Source: Pseudomonas khavaziana
GTDB lineage: Bacteria; Pseudomonadota; Gammaproteobacteria; Pseudomonadales; Pseudomonadaceae
Direction: 5' to 3'
Length of the DNA stretch: 64,000 nt
Assembly: GCF_019145205.1 (NCBI RefSeq)
Contig: NZ_JAHSTT010000002.1
Location: forward strand, 248,001-312,000
In this document: positions 46,444-54,810 of the stretch, piece after piece
Numbering within the stretch: position 1 is the first letter of the stretch
Layout: every line of letters starts with the position of its first letter
Position numbers and translations under genes: made by a program
Notes under the pieces: generated by a model
Seen by the model: the letters and a program-made list of their open reading frames with translations, nothing else
The model's database searches: none
Told to the model about the DNA's origin: nothing

Positions 46444-47118
46444 ATGAGTATTCGGGATTGGCCCGTGGCGGAGCGTCCGCGGGAGAAACTCTTGGAAGGG
46501 GGCGCGGCGAGCCTGTCCGATGCTGAACTGTTGGCGATCTTTCTGCGCACAGGGGTTAGCGGCCGAAGTGCGGTGGACCTGGCGCGCCATCTATTGGTGC
46601 AATTCGGTGGCTTGCGCCCACTGCTGGAGGCCAGCCAGACGCTGTTCAGCCAGCACCTGGGGCTGGGGCCGGCGAAGTTTGCCCAGCTGCAGGCGGTGCT
46701 GGAAATGTCCCGGCGCCACCTGGCCGAGCGCTTGCGCGCTGATTCGGTGCTGGAGAGCCCACTGGCCGTGCGCGAATACCTCAAGGCACTACTGCGCCAC
46801 GAACCCCATGAGATTTTTGGTTGCCTGTTCCTTGATTCAAGACACCGGGTGTTGGGGTTTGAGGCAATGTTTCAGGGCACCATCGACACCGCGATTGTTT
46901 ATCCGCGGCAAGTGGTCAAGCGCGCGCTGGCGTACAACGCGGCGGCGTTGATCCTGTGTCACAACCATCCGTCCGGGAATGTAGAGCCCAGTGCAGCTGA
47001 TCGAAAATTGACCAAGTTGCTGCAAAAGGCTTTGGAGGCGGTGGATGTGCGCGTGCTTGATCACATCATCGTTGGAGACGGTGACCCGCTGTCGATGGCT
47101 GAATTCGGGTGGATATAA
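46444..47118 (+). CDS. radC: RadC-family JAMM-domain protein
   Basis: RadC proteins carry a JAB1/MPN (JAMM) metalloprotease-like fold; the old DNA-repair role is doubtful. The 224-residue protein has an N-terminal helix-hairpin-helix-like region ([40 protein letters not shown]) and the JAMM motif HNHPSG with His173, His175 and Asp186 (EPSAAD). The reading frame is intact. Divergent from coaBC, convergent with the peptide-binding protein gene, with a REPIN just after its stop. Confidence 0.94.
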   Translation: MSIRDWPVAERPREKLLEGGAASLSDAELLAIFLRTGVSGRSAVDLARHLLVQFGGLRPLLEASQTLFSQHLGLGPAKFAQLQAVLEMSRRHLAERLRADSVLESPLAVREYLKALLRHEPHEIFGCLFLDSRHRVLGFEAMFQGTIDTAIVYPRQVVKRALAYNAAALILCHNHPSGNVEPSAADRKLTKLLQKALEAVDVRVLDHIIVGDGDPLSMAEFGWI

Positions 47119-47131
47119 CGACACCTGTATC

Positions 47132-47229
47132 TGTAGGAGCGAGCTTGCTCGCGAAACCTGATGATATCGCGGGGCATCAGGGTTTTCGCATTATCGTTAA
47201 CGATCCTCGCAAGCAAGCTCGCGCCTACA
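47132..47229. repeat. REPIN between convergent radC and peptide-binding protein gene
   Basis: TGTAGGAGCGAGCTTGCTCG (CGAA follows) at 47132-47155 is inverted near 47205-47229 in a diverged form, TCGCAAGCAAGCTCGCGCCT. Same family as at 4517 and 39011, more mutated. Confidence 0.88.
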
Positions 47230-47246
47230 GGGCAGGGTGTTGCGCT

Positions 47247-48839
47247 TTACGGCTTGACGCTGACTTTCGAATAATCCTGACGCCCGAACGGGCTCACCTG
47301 ATAGCCCTCGACATTCTTGCGGGCCAGGGCAAACGCCGTCGGATGTGCCAGCGGCAGCCACAGGGCCTGCTGCTGGATTTGCGTCTGGGCCTGTTGATAC
47401 AGCTTGGTGCGCACGCCTTGCTCGCTGGTGGTCTTGCCGGCGCGGATCAACTTATCCAGCGCGGGGTCGCAATAGCGGGCGAAGTTGGTGCCAGACTTCA
47501 CTGCGGCGCAGGAGAACTGCGGGGTCAGGAAGTTATCCGGGTCGCCGTTGTCGCCAGCCCAGCCCATGAACAGCAGGTCATGCTCGCCGGCCTTGGCGCG
47601 GCGAATCAACTCGCCCCATTCAATCACACGGATTTCGGCCTGGATGCCGACCTTGGCCAGGTCGGCCTGCAACAGCTGTGCGCCAAGGTTCGGGTTGGGG
47701 TTCAGCAGGCTGCCAGTAGGACGAGTCCATATCGTGGTCTTGAAGCCGTCCTTGAGCCCGGCACGGTCGAGCAGCGCCTTGGCTTTGGCGAGATTTTGTG
47801 AATAGCCCGGCAAATCCTGGGCATAGCTCCAGGTGTTCGGCGGGTAGACACCATTTGCCGCTTCGGCGGTGCCTTCGAATACGGCCTTGAGGTAGCTGTT
47901 TTTGTCAAAGGCCAAGTTGATCGCCTGGCGCACCTCGGGCTTGTCCAACGGTGGGTGCTGGCTGTTGATGGCGACGAATGCGGTCATGAAGGCGGCGGTT
48001 TTTTCCACCTTCAAGGCTGGGTCTTTTTCGGCCTCGCCCACATCCAGTGGCTTGGGCGAAAGTGCGATCTGGCATTCATCGCGGTGCAGCTTTTGCAGAC
48101 GTACGTTGGCATCCGGAGTAATGGCGTAGATCAAGTTATCCACCGCCGGCTTGCCGGCGAAGTAGTCCGGGTTGGCCTTATAGCGCACCACGGCATCTTT
48201 CTGAAAACGCACGAAAACGAACGGGCCGGTGCCGATTGGCTGGCTGTTGAGCTTCTCGGGAGTGCCGGCCTTGAGCAGCTTGTCGGCATATTCAGCCGGG
48301 TAGATCGAGGCAAAACCCATGCTCAGCGATGCAAGGAAGGTGGAGTCGGCGTGGTCGAGGGTGAAACGCACGGTCAATGGGTCAAGGGCGTCAATCTTCT
48401 TGACCAGTGCTGGCAATTGCAGGGATTGGGCGTGGGGGAAGCCGCTCTGGGCGATCTTGTGCCACGGGTTGGCGGGATCAAGCATGCGCTCGAAGCTGAA
48501 GCGTACGTCTTCGGCGGTCAACGTACGGCTGGGGTTGAAATAGTTGGTGCGGTGGAATTTCACGCCGGGGTGCAGCTTGAAGGTGTAAGTCAGGCCGTCG
48601 GATGAGACTTCCCAACTGTCCGCCAGGCTCGGCACCAGTTTGCCGCTAGCTGCGTCAAAGTCCACCAGGCGGTTCATCAGTACGTCTGCCGAGGCATTGG
48701 TGGTAGTCAGCGAGTTGTACTGCACCACATCGAACCCCTCGGGGCTGGCCTCGGTGCAGACGCTCAGGTTGGTGGCCGCGATAGCCGTCGGCGCGATAAA
48801 GAGAGGGGCAAGCAATAGCGGTAGGGCAGCGAGGCGCAT
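47247..48839 (-). CDS. Periplasmic dipeptide-type solute-binding protein (SBP_bac_5)
   Basis: A 530-residue ABC-transporter substrate-binding protein of the DppA/OppA family. It has a cleavable signal peptide (MRLAALPLLLAPLFIAPTAI, then AA), the N-terminal ASPEGFDVVQYNSLTT, the central LTAEDVRFSFERMLDPANPW and GTGPFVFVRFQKDAVVRYKA signatures and C-terminal FMGWAGDNGDPDNFLTPQFS, close to DppA-type dipeptide binders. The exact ligand is unknown. No permease or ATPase gene is adjacent, so it must share a transporter encoded elsewhere; orphan DppA paralogues are common in pseudomonads. Confidence 0.9.
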   Translation of the reverse strand: MRLAALPLLLAPLFIAPTAIAATNLSVCTEASPEGFDVVQYNSLTTTNASADVLMNRLVDFDAASGKLVPSLADSWEVSSDGLTYTFKLHPGVKFHRTNYFNPSRTLTAEDVRFSFERMLDPANPWHKIAQSGFPHAQSLQLPALVKKIDALDPLTVRFTLDHADSTFLASLSMGFASIYPAEYADKLLKAGTPEKLNSQPIGTGPFVFVRFQKDAVVRYKANPDYFAGKPAVDNLIYAITPDANVRLQKLHRDECQIALSPKPLDVGEAEKDPALKVEKTAAFMTAFVAINSQHPPLDKPEVRQAINLAFDKNSYLKAVFEGTAEAANGVYPPNTWSYAQDLPGYSQNLAKAKALLDRAGLKDGFKTTIWTRPTGSLLNPNPNLGAQLLQADLAKVGIQAEIRVIEWGELIRRAKAGEHDLLFMGWAGDNGDPDNFLTPQFSCAAVKSGTNFARYCDPALDKLIRAGKTTSEQGVRTKLYQQAQTQIQQQALWLPLAHPTAFALARKNVEGYQVSPFGRQDYSKVSVKP

Positions 48840-49297
48840 ATTCGGTTTCCTGTGCAGATCGAAGGCCCATCTGCGAGTGCAGTCTGGAAAAAGCCTACCG
48901 TAGAGGTCTGATTGATAAATGACTAGCCCATTTTTGCCTGTGCTTTTGGCCCAAATGCTGTTTTGATGGCGCCTCAGCGCGTTTCGCCGTGTACTTCCCC
49001 GTGCCTGTGGGCGCTGTAAATCATTCTGTGCGACGAGCGGTCGGCTGTCACAGCGGCCCCTCCTGGCAGTGGTTCAGGCGTCTGCCGCTAAGATTTACGG
49101 TGGTAAAAACACACGGGCTGTTGTTGCACTGGGGTCTTTCTGGTATAAAGCAGCGCTCTTTTCTAGGGGCCCGGTTCCTTCGCTTGTAGGTGTAGCCGGT
49201 AAGACCCTAAAGAAACGCGGCGCCTGGCGCCAAATGACTGAGAGATTAAGCGGCCAACCCATGCCGGGTTGGGCATGTGGTTTTAGAGGGCTGAGGC
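48840..49297 (+). promoter_or_regulatory. Upstream region and 5' leader of rpmB-rpmG
   Basis: This 458-bp stretch contains no convincing gene. A sigma70 promoter, TTGTTG (49121-49126), 17-bp spacer, TATAAA (49144-49149), would start the ribosomal-protein transcript near 49156. The resulting leader of about 140 nt can fold: CCAACCC (49254-49260) pairs with GGGTTGG (49266-49272) around ATGCC. The part nearer 48840 should hold the promoter of the divergent peptide-binding protein gene, but I see no clear hexamers there. Confidence 0.6.
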
Positions 49298-49531
49298 ATG
49301 TCGAGAGTCTGTCAAGTTACCGGTAAGGGTCCGGTGACTGGGAATAACATTTCCCACGCAAATAACAAAACCCGTCGTCGTTTCCTGCCGAACCTGCAGC
49401 ATCACCGCTTCTGGGTTGAAGAAGAGAAACGTTTTGTTCGCCTGCGTGTATCTGCCAAAGGCATGCGTATCATCGACAAGCGCGGCATCACTGTCGTGCT
49501 GGCCGAAATCCGCGCCGCTGGCAAGATCTAA
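49298..49531 (+). CDS. rpmB: 50S ribosomal protein L28
   Basis: L28 is a component of the large ribosomal subunit. The 77-residue protein ([20 protein letters not shown], then [18 protein letters not shown]) matches the bacterial L28 family end to end. It contains a single cysteine (residue 5), so it looks like the form without the four-cysteine zinc site. It is cotranscribed with rpmG 11 nt downstream, the universal rpmBG pair, from the promoter at 49121-49149. Confidence 0.98.
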   Translation: MSRVCQVTGKGPVTGNNISHANNKTRRRFLPNLQHHRFWVEEEKRFVRLRVSAKGMRIIDKRGITVVLAEIRAAGKI

Positions 49532-49542
49532 GGAGCTCTATC

Positions 49543-49698
49543 ATGCGTGAATTGATTCGAATGATCTCTAGCGCCGGTACTGGTCACTTCTACACTACCG
49601 ACAAGAACAAGCGTACTACCCCGGACAAGCTCGAAAAGAAAATGTTCGACCCGCGCGTTCGCAAGCACGTGATCTACAAAGAAGGCAAAATCAAGTAA
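49543..49698 (+). CDS. rpmG: 50S ribosomal protein L33
   Basis: L33 is a small protein near the E site of the large subunit. The 51-residue product reads [20 protein letters not shown] and ends [11 protein letters not shown], matching the bacterial family over its full length. It lacks CxxC pairs, so it is the zinc-free form. AAGGAG lies 9 nt before the ATG, and a strong terminator follows 18 nt after the stop. Confidence 0.97.
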   Translation: MRELIRMISSAGTGHFYTTDKNKRTTPDKLEKKMFDPRVRKHVIYKEGKIK

Positions 49699-49716
49699 TT
49701 GATTTTCTTCCTTGTG

Positions 49717-49753
49717 AAAAAAAGCCCGTATCTCACGATGCGGGCTTTTTTTT
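49717..49753 (+). terminator. Rho-independent terminator after rpmG
   Basis: AAAGCCCGTATC-TCAC-GATGCGGGCTTT forms the stem and eight T residues follow; the A tract on the left makes it usable also for the convergent cupin gene. Confidence 0.93.
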
Positions 49754-49769
49754 GCCTGTGATGTGCTGA

Positions 49770-50132
49770 TCAGGCTTTTTGTTCGAATACCACATAGATC
49801 TTGCGGCACGGCTCCAGTACTTCCCAGGTACCGCTGAAGCCAGCGGGAATCACAAAGCGGTCGCCAGCACGCAAGGTCTTGGCGTTGCCCTCGGCGTCGC
49901 GCAGTACCGAAACCCCCTGCACAATCTCGCAGTATTCATGTTCGGTGTAGTTGACCTTCCATTGCCCGGCTTCGCCTTCCCACACCCCGGCATTCATCTG
50001 CCCGCACGGACTGTTGTAATGGTTATAGAGTGTCTGCTCCGGGTCGCCCTTGAGAACTTTTTCGGCGGCGGGGCGGTAGCGGTCGGGGGCCGTGTTGGCT
50101 TGGCTGAAATCGACGATATCCTGGATGCTCAT
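49770..50132 (-). CDS. Cupin-domain protein divergent from kauB
   Basis: A 120-residue single-domain cupin of the DUF861/cupin_3 type; its enzymatic role is not known. Conserved parts are MNAGVWEGEAGQWKVNYTEH, EYCEIVQGVSVL and AGDRFVIPAGFSGTWEVLEP, with only some of the usual metal-binding histidines (TEHEYCE). Similar genes accompany polyamine and amine catabolism genes in pseudomonads. The promoter region is shared with kauB across 229 bp, and two copies of a candidate PauR operator lie there, the nearer one 44 bp from this start. A function in polyamine breakdown is inferred only from this context. Confidence 0.85.
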   Translation of the reverse strand: MSIQDIVDFSQANTAPDRYRPAAEKVLKGDPEQTLYNHYNSPCGQMNAGVWEGEAGQWKVNYTEHEYCEIVQGVSVLRDAEGNAKTLRAGDRFVIPAGFSGTWEVLEPCRKIYVVFEQKA

Positions 50133-50175
50133 GTGCGTGTCCCGTCTGGCCTGGGGTTGGAGGACCCAAAGTCTA

Positions 50176-50193
50176 TGTTTATTAAAATGAACA
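50176..50193. promoter_or_regulatory. Candidate PauR operator 1 (cupin/kauB)
   Basis: TGTTTATTAAAATGAACA is a near-perfect palindrome (TGTTTATT against AATGAACA, 7 of 8 pairs) and ends in AATGAACA, as does the E. coli PuuR recognition sequence AAAATATAATGAACA as I recall it. It fits TGTT-N9-GAAC. Confidence 0.5.
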
Positions 50194-50217
50194 TCGCAAG
50201 GGCGTTTGCCGCCGTTA

Positions 50218-50235
50218 TGTCAAATATATTGAAAC
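50218..50235. promoter_or_regulatory. Candidate PauR operator 2 (cupin/kauB)
   Basis: TGTCAAATATATTGAAAC fits TGTy-N9-GAAm with the same spacing as operator 1, and its centre is 42 bp away (four helical turns). It includes TTGAAA (50229-50234), a possible -35 element for kauB, and TTGACA on the other strand. Confidence 0.4.
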
Positions 50236-50361
50236 ATCCCCAGGCGCTGGTTTAGGGTGGCAGCTGTCTTGAGCCGAACAGCAGGCTGGCCGGGCAAGAA
50301 TTCGTGAAGGCGCCGGGATGAACCCCAGGCCCCTTGTATTCAATAAGAGGAGGACACTCGC

Positions 50362-51855
50362 ATGACCACCCTGACCCGTGCCGACTGGGAACAACGCGCC
50401 AAGGATCTGAAGATCGAAGGCCGTGCCTATATCAATGGCGAATACACCGCCGCCGTTTCCGGCGACACCTTCGAGTGCATCAGCCCGGTGGATGGCCGCT
50501 TGCTTGCCAGCGTTGCCAGCTGTGACGCCAGCGATGCCCAGCGTGCCGTGGAAAATGCCCGTGCCACCTTCAACTCCGGTGTCTGGTCGCGCCTGGCGCC
50601 GGCCAAGCGCAAGTCAGTGATGATCCGTTTCGCCGCGCTGCTCAAGGCCAATGCCGAAGAGTTGGCGTTGCTTGAAACCCTGGACATGGGCAAGCCCATC
50701 AGCGATTCCCTGAACATCGACGTTCCCGGTGCGGCGAATGCCCTGAGCTGGAGCGGCGAGGCCATCGACAAGATCTACGACGAAGTCGCAGCCACCCCGC
50801 ACGACCAACTGGGGCTGGTGACCCGCGAGCCAGTCGGCGTGGTGGGTGCCATCGTGCCGTGGAACTTCCCGTTGATGATGGCCTGCTGGAAACTCGGCCC
50901 GGCGTTGTCCACCGGTAACTCGGTGATCCTCAAACCATCCGAAAAGTCCCCGCTGACGGCCATCCGTATTGCTGCCCTGGCCGTTGAAGCCGGTATTCCA
51001 AAAGGCGTATTCAACGTATTGCCTGGCTATGGCCACACCGTGGGCAATGCGCTGGCCGTGCATATGGACGTCGATACCCTGGTGTTCACCGGTTCTACCA
51101 AGATCGCCAAGCAATTGTTGATCCGCTCCGGCGAGTCGAACATGAAGCGTGTGTGGCTGGAAGCCGGCGGCAAGAGCCCGAACATCGTGTTTGCCGATGC
51201 GCCGGACCTGCAAGCGGCCGCTGAATCTGCCGCTGGCGCCATTGCCTTCAACCAGGGCGAAGTCTGCACCGCCGGCTCGCGCCTGCTGGTGGAGCGTTCG
51301 ATCAAGGACACCTTCCTGCCCCTGGTGATCGAGGCGCTCAAGGGCTGGACGCCGGGCAACCCGCTGGATCCGGCCACCAATGTCGGTGCACTGGTGGATA
51401 CGCAGCAGATGAACACCGTGCTCTCGTACATCGAGGCCGGCCACGCCGACGGCGCCAAGCTGGTCGCAGGCGGCAAGCGCACTCTGGAGGAGTCCGGCGG
51501 GACTTACGTTGAGCCTACGATTTTCGACGGCGTGACCAATGCCATGAAGATTGCCCAGGAAGAGATCTTTGGCCCAGTGCTGTCGGTGATTACGTTTGAC
51601 AGCGCCGAAGAAGCCATCACCATCGCCAACGACACCCAATACGGTCTGGCCGCGGCGGTGTGGACGGCGGATATCTCCAAGGCGCACCTGACGGCCAAGG
51701 CCCTGCGTGCCGGTAGCGTGTGGGTCAACCAGTACGACGGCGGCGACATGACCGCGCCGTTTGGCGGGTTCAAGCAGTCGGGTAATGGCCGCGACAAGTC
51801 GCTGCATGCCTTCGACAAGTACACGGAGCTTAAGGCGACCTGGATCAAGCTCTAA
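50362..51855 (+). CDS. kauB: Aminoaldehyde dehydrogenase KauB/PauC
   Basis: NAD(P)-dependent aldehyde dehydrogenase that oxidises gamma-guanidinobutyraldehyde and gamma-glutamyl or amino aldehydes from arginine, putrescine and cadaverine breakdown. The 497-residue protein has the cofactor fold (VGAIVPWNFPLMMACWKLGP, VFTGSTKIAKQLL), the general base glutamate near 267 (WLEAGGKSPN) and catalytic Cys302 (NQGEVCTAGSRLLVE). It follows the PuuC/KauB subgroup closely. GAGGAGG lies upstream of the ATG. Two candidate PauR operators lie between it and the divergent cupin gene. The usual partner aminotransferase is not adjacent here. Confidence 0.93.
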   Translation: MTTLTRADWEQRAKDLKIEGRAYINGEYTAAVSGDTFECISPVDGRLLASVASCDASDAQRAVENARATFNSGVWSRLAPAKRKSVMIRFAALLKANAEELALLETLDMGKPISDSLNIDVPGAANALSWSGEAIDKIYDEVAATPHDQLGLVTREPVGVVGAIVPWNFPLMMACWKLGPALSTGNSVILKPSEKSPLTAIRIAALAVEAGIPKGVFNVLPGYGHTVGNALAVHMDVDTLVFTGSTKIAKQLLIRSGESNMKRVWLEAGGKSPNIVFADAPDLQAAAESAAGAIAFNQGEVCTAGSRLLVERSIKDTFLPLVIEALKGWTPGNPLDPATNVGALVDTQQMNTVLSYIEAGHADGAKLVAGGKRTLEESGGTYVEPTIFDGVTNAMKIAQEEIFGPVLSVITFDSAEEAITIANDTQYGLAAAVWTADISKAHLTAKALRAGSVWVNQYDGGDMTAPFGGFKQSGNGRDKSLHAFDKYTELKATWIKL

Positions 51856-51876
51856 ACCTGCAGGCACACCGCAGGC

Positions 51877-51971
51877 AAATGTGGGAGGGGGCTTGCTCCC
51901 GATAGCGGTAGGCCAGCCACCACATGCGGTGGCTGATACCAAGCTATCGGGAGCAAGCCCCCTCCCACACT
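51877..51971. repeat. Inverted REP pair between kauB and the MFS gene
   Basis: AATGTGGGAGGGGGCTTGCT (CCCGAT follows) is inverted as ATCGGGAGCAAGCCCCCTCC (CACA follows), enclosing a smaller palindrome CCACCACATGCGGTGG. Same family as at 25638; it separates two genes in the same direction. Confidence 0.9.
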
Positions 51972-52010
51972 GTTTTGTGTGAACCTTTAAATCTCCACAG
52001 GAGCGTGGCA

Positions 52011-53153
52011 ATGCGTTGGGCGACTTACTTCGCCGTCCTGGCCTCGGTACTCAGCGTTGGCCTGGCGTTGGGCGTCAGCATGCCGTTGGTATCCCTGCGC
52101 CTTGAAGGCTGGGGCTACGGCAGTTTCGCCATCGGTGTGATGGCGGCGATGCCGGCGTTCGGCGTATTGCTGGGGGCCAAGGTTTCCAGCCGAATGGCGT
52201 CCTGGCTTGGCACCGCCAACCTGATGCGCCTGTGCCTGTGGGCCGGGGCGGTGTCCATCGGCCTGCTGGCGATCCTGCCCAGCTACCCGGTGTGGCTGGT
52301 GCTGCGATTGATGATCGGGGTAATCCTGACCATTGTATTCATCCTGGGCGAAAGCTGGATCAACCAGTTGGTGGTGGAGCAGTGGCGTGGCCGCCTGGTG
52401 GCGCTGTATGGCTGTACCTATGCCTTGAGCCAACTGTCGGGGCCATTGTTGCTGGGCCTGATGGGGACCGACCATGACTACGGTTTCTGGGTGGGCGTGG
52501 GTCTGTTGGTGGTGGCGCCCCTGCTGTTACTGGGGCGATCCGGGGCACCGACGGCGGATGCGTTCAGTGTCACGTTCAGCGAGCTGTGGCGGTTCTGCCT
52601 GAGCCTGCCGGCGATTGCCTGGGCGGTGGCATTATTCGCTGCGTTTGAAGCGATGATTCTGACCCTGTTGCCGGTGTACTGCCTGCAACAGGGCTTCACT
52701 GCCGAAATCGCCTTGGCGATGGTCAGCACTGTGGTGGTGGGTGATGCGCTGTTGCAATTGCCCATCGGCGCACTGGCCGACTACCTTTCACGGCGCACGC
52801 TGTTCCTGGGCTGTGCCCTGCTGTTGCTGGCGTCGAGCCTGGCGGTGCCGCTGTTGATGCACACACTGCTGATCTGGCCGGTGTGGGTGCTGTTCGGTGC
52901 CAGTGCCGGCGGATTGTTTACTTTGTCGCTGATTTTGATTGGCGAACGTTACCGCGACGATGCGCTGGTGCGCGCCAATGCTCATGTGGCGCAGCTGTGG
53001 GGCATTGGCTGCCTGGTTGGGCCGCTGGTGGCCGGAGCGGGCAGCCAGTGGATCAGCGGGCATGCGTTGCCGTTGCTGATGGCAGTTGGGGCGTTGGGGC
53101 TGGTGGTGTTGCTGCTGCGCCAGGGGGCGTTTGGAGCAGCGCAACCGGTCTGA
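52011..53153 (+). CDS. MFS transporter (YcaD-like)
   Basis: A 380-residue major facilitator with about twelve hydrophobic helices and little else; substrate unknown. The region after helix 2 (GVMAAMPAFGVLLGAKVSSR) and IGVILTIVFILGESWINQLV in the fourth to fifth helices are typical of the YcaD/YfkF-like group of MFS proteins. ATG 52011 follows CAGGAG; the upstream in-frame extension runs through the REP element and is not real. Its position downstream of kauB could suggest amine transport, but the REP pair between them and the lack of substrate signatures make this weak. Confidence 0.85.
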   Translation: MRWATYFAVLASVLSVGLALGVSMPLVSLRLEGWGYGSFAIGVMAAMPAFGVLLGAKVSSRMASWLGTANLMRLCLWAGAVSIGLLAILPSYPVWLVLRLMIGVILTIVFILGESWINQLVVEQWRGRLVALYGCTYALSQLSGPLLLGLMGTDHDYGFWVGVGLLVVAPLLLLGRSGAPTADAFSVTFSELWRFCLSLPAIAWAVALFAAFEAMILTLLPVYCLQQGFTAEIALAMVSTVVVGDALLQLPIGALADYLSRRTLFLGCALLLLASSLAVPLLMHTLLIWPVWVLFGASAGGLFTLSLILIGERYRDDALVRANAHVAQLWGIGCLVGPLVAGAGSQWISGHALPLLMAVGALGLVVLLLRQGAFGAAQPV

Positions 53154-53179
53154 ACTTGTGGGAGTGGGCTTCATTGGTC

Positions 53180-54748
53180 TTAGAGCATGCGTTCCAGGCC
53201 AATTGAAGTGGCGAACCAGGCATTGAACCTGCGCCACCAACTGCCCGGCTCACGGGTCAGGGTGTGCAGTTGGCCGTTGTCCTCGGTCACCCACACTAGC
53301 TGGCCATCCTGCAGTTTCGCCTCGTAGCTCAACGCCGGCGCCATACCTTGCAGTGCCAGGTTGCGCACGTGTTCTGCCAGCTCGGGGCTGTCTACCATCA
53401 CGCCGACTTCGGTGTTCCACAGAACCGAGCGCGGGTCGAAATTGAAAGAGCCGATAAACGACTTCTTTCGATCGAAGATCATCGCCTTACTGTGCAGGCT
53501 GGAGTCCGAGCCCTGGAAGCTGCCTCGACGAAACAAGTGTGGTCCGCTACCTGCGCTTGGATCGCCCGGTTGCCGGCGTAGCTCGTAGAGTTTCACCCCG
53601 TGCTCCAGCAACGCCTTGCGATAAGGCGCGTAGCCGCCGTGTACGGCCGGTACGTCGGTGGCTTCAAGGGAGTTGGTCAGCAGCCTTACCGAGACGCCCG
53701 CATCGGCGCGCCCCGTCAGGTACACCAGTCCGGAAGGCCCCGGAACGAAATACGCCGAAATCATGATCAACTCCTGGCTGACCCCTTCCAGCTCCGGTGC
53801 CAGTTGGGTGGTGAGCAACAGGCGCGGGTCAGGGTCAGCCTTGGCCAGTACTTTGCTCGGTGCGTCCCACAACGCCTGGTTCCAGGCCCAGATCAGCTCG
53901 CGACGCCAGATGTCCATGCGTGGCTGGGTCTGGTAGGTACGCAAGCGGTTATACAAGGCATGGTTCTGCTGTCGCGATTCGGCCAGTGATGCTTCCAGGC
54001 GCATGCGGGCAGTAGCGAGGTCGAGCCTGGAGGGCTTGTTGGAGACGAACTCGTCGATCGGCTTGCTCAGAGCGCTGTTCCAGTATTGGTCGAAACTGTG
54101 GCCTAACTGCTCGGCCACCGGCCCGACGCTGAGCATGTCGATATCGGTGAAATTCAGGTTGGGCTCGGCGTCGAAGTACTCATCACCCAGGTTGCGCCCG
54201 CCAACGATCGCCACGCTGTTGTCTGCCAGCCACAGTTTGTTATGCATGCGCCGATGTTGCAGCGACAGGTCGAACGCACGCGCCAGGGTCCGCGTGATGC
54301 CGGTGCTGCGGCCCAGGTGCAGTGGGTTGAACAGGCGAATCTGGATCTGGGGGTGGGCGGCGAGGGTGGCGATAACCTGATCGAGGCCGCCGCTGGTGGT
54401 GTCATCCAGCAGGATGCGCACGCGCACCCCGCGGTCAGCCGCCTTGAGCAGTTCATCCACGAGCATGCGCGTGCTGATGCCGTCGTGCACGATGTAGTAC
54501 TGCAGGTCGAGGCTGGTCTGGGCGTTGCGGATCAACTCGGCGCGAGCCATGAAGGCTTCGCTGCTGTTGGGCAGCAGGCGGAAGCCCGAACGCCCCTGGT
54601 ACGGCGCTGCCTGGGCCTGGATCGAGCGGCCGAATGACGATTGCGTCGCCGGCAGGGCATCGCTGGGAATGCGCGGTACGCTGACCGTCGTGCAGCCACC
54701 CAGGGCCAGGGCTCCCAACAGGAAAAACGGTAAAAGCCGTCGAATCAT
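53180..54748 (-). CDS. Phospholipase D-family lipoprotein (ClsC-like)
   Basis: A 522-residue lipoprotein with two HKD motifs, the architecture of ClsC/YmdC-type cardiolipin synthases and other phospholipase D enzymes. The signal MIRRLLPFFLLGALALGGC puts the lipidated cysteine at residue 19. The first HKD site is MHNKLWLADNSVAIVGGRNL and the second LHSKAMIFDRKKSFIGSFNF, both intact. The likely reaction is phosphatidyl transfer or phospholipid cleavage at the cell envelope; the substrate is not determined. Start 54748 gives the lipoprotein signal; a longer frame exists upstream. Confidence 0.88.
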   Translation of the reverse strand: MIRRLLPFFLLGALALGGCTTVSVPRIPSDALPATQSSFGRSIQAQAAPYQGRSGFRLLPNSSEAFMARAELIRNAQTSLDLQYYIVHDGISTRMLVDELLKAADRGVRVRILLDDTTSGGLDQVIATLAAHPQIQIRLFNPLHLGRSTGITRTLARAFDLSLQHRRMHNKLWLADNSVAIVGGRNLGDEYFDAEPNLNFTDIDMLSVGPVAEQLGHSFDQYWNSALSKPIDEFVSNKPSRLDLATARMRLEASLAESRQQNHALYNRLRTYQTQPRMDIWRRELIWAWNQALWDAPSKVLAKADPDPRLLLTTQLAPELEGVSQELIMISAYFVPGPSGLVYLTGRADAGVSVRLLTNSLEATDVPAVHGGYAPYRKALLEHGVKLYELRRQPGDPSAGSGPHLFRRGSFQGSDSSLHSKAMIFDRKKSFIGSFNFDPRSVLWNTEVGVMVDSPELAEHVRNLALQGMAPALSYEAKLQDGQLVWVTEDNGQLHTLTREPGSWWRRFNAWFATSIGLERML

Positions 54749-54810
54749 CAAGGGAGCTGCTTCCAGATCAGGGCGTTTGTCGGCATATGACGGCAATTGA
54801 GCGGGAAAGG

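Noticed and set aside
51971..51984. TGTTTTGTGTGAAC before the MFS gene as another PauR site
   Set aside because: Only 6 nt separate TGTT and GAAC instead of 9, and it lies at the edge of a REP element.
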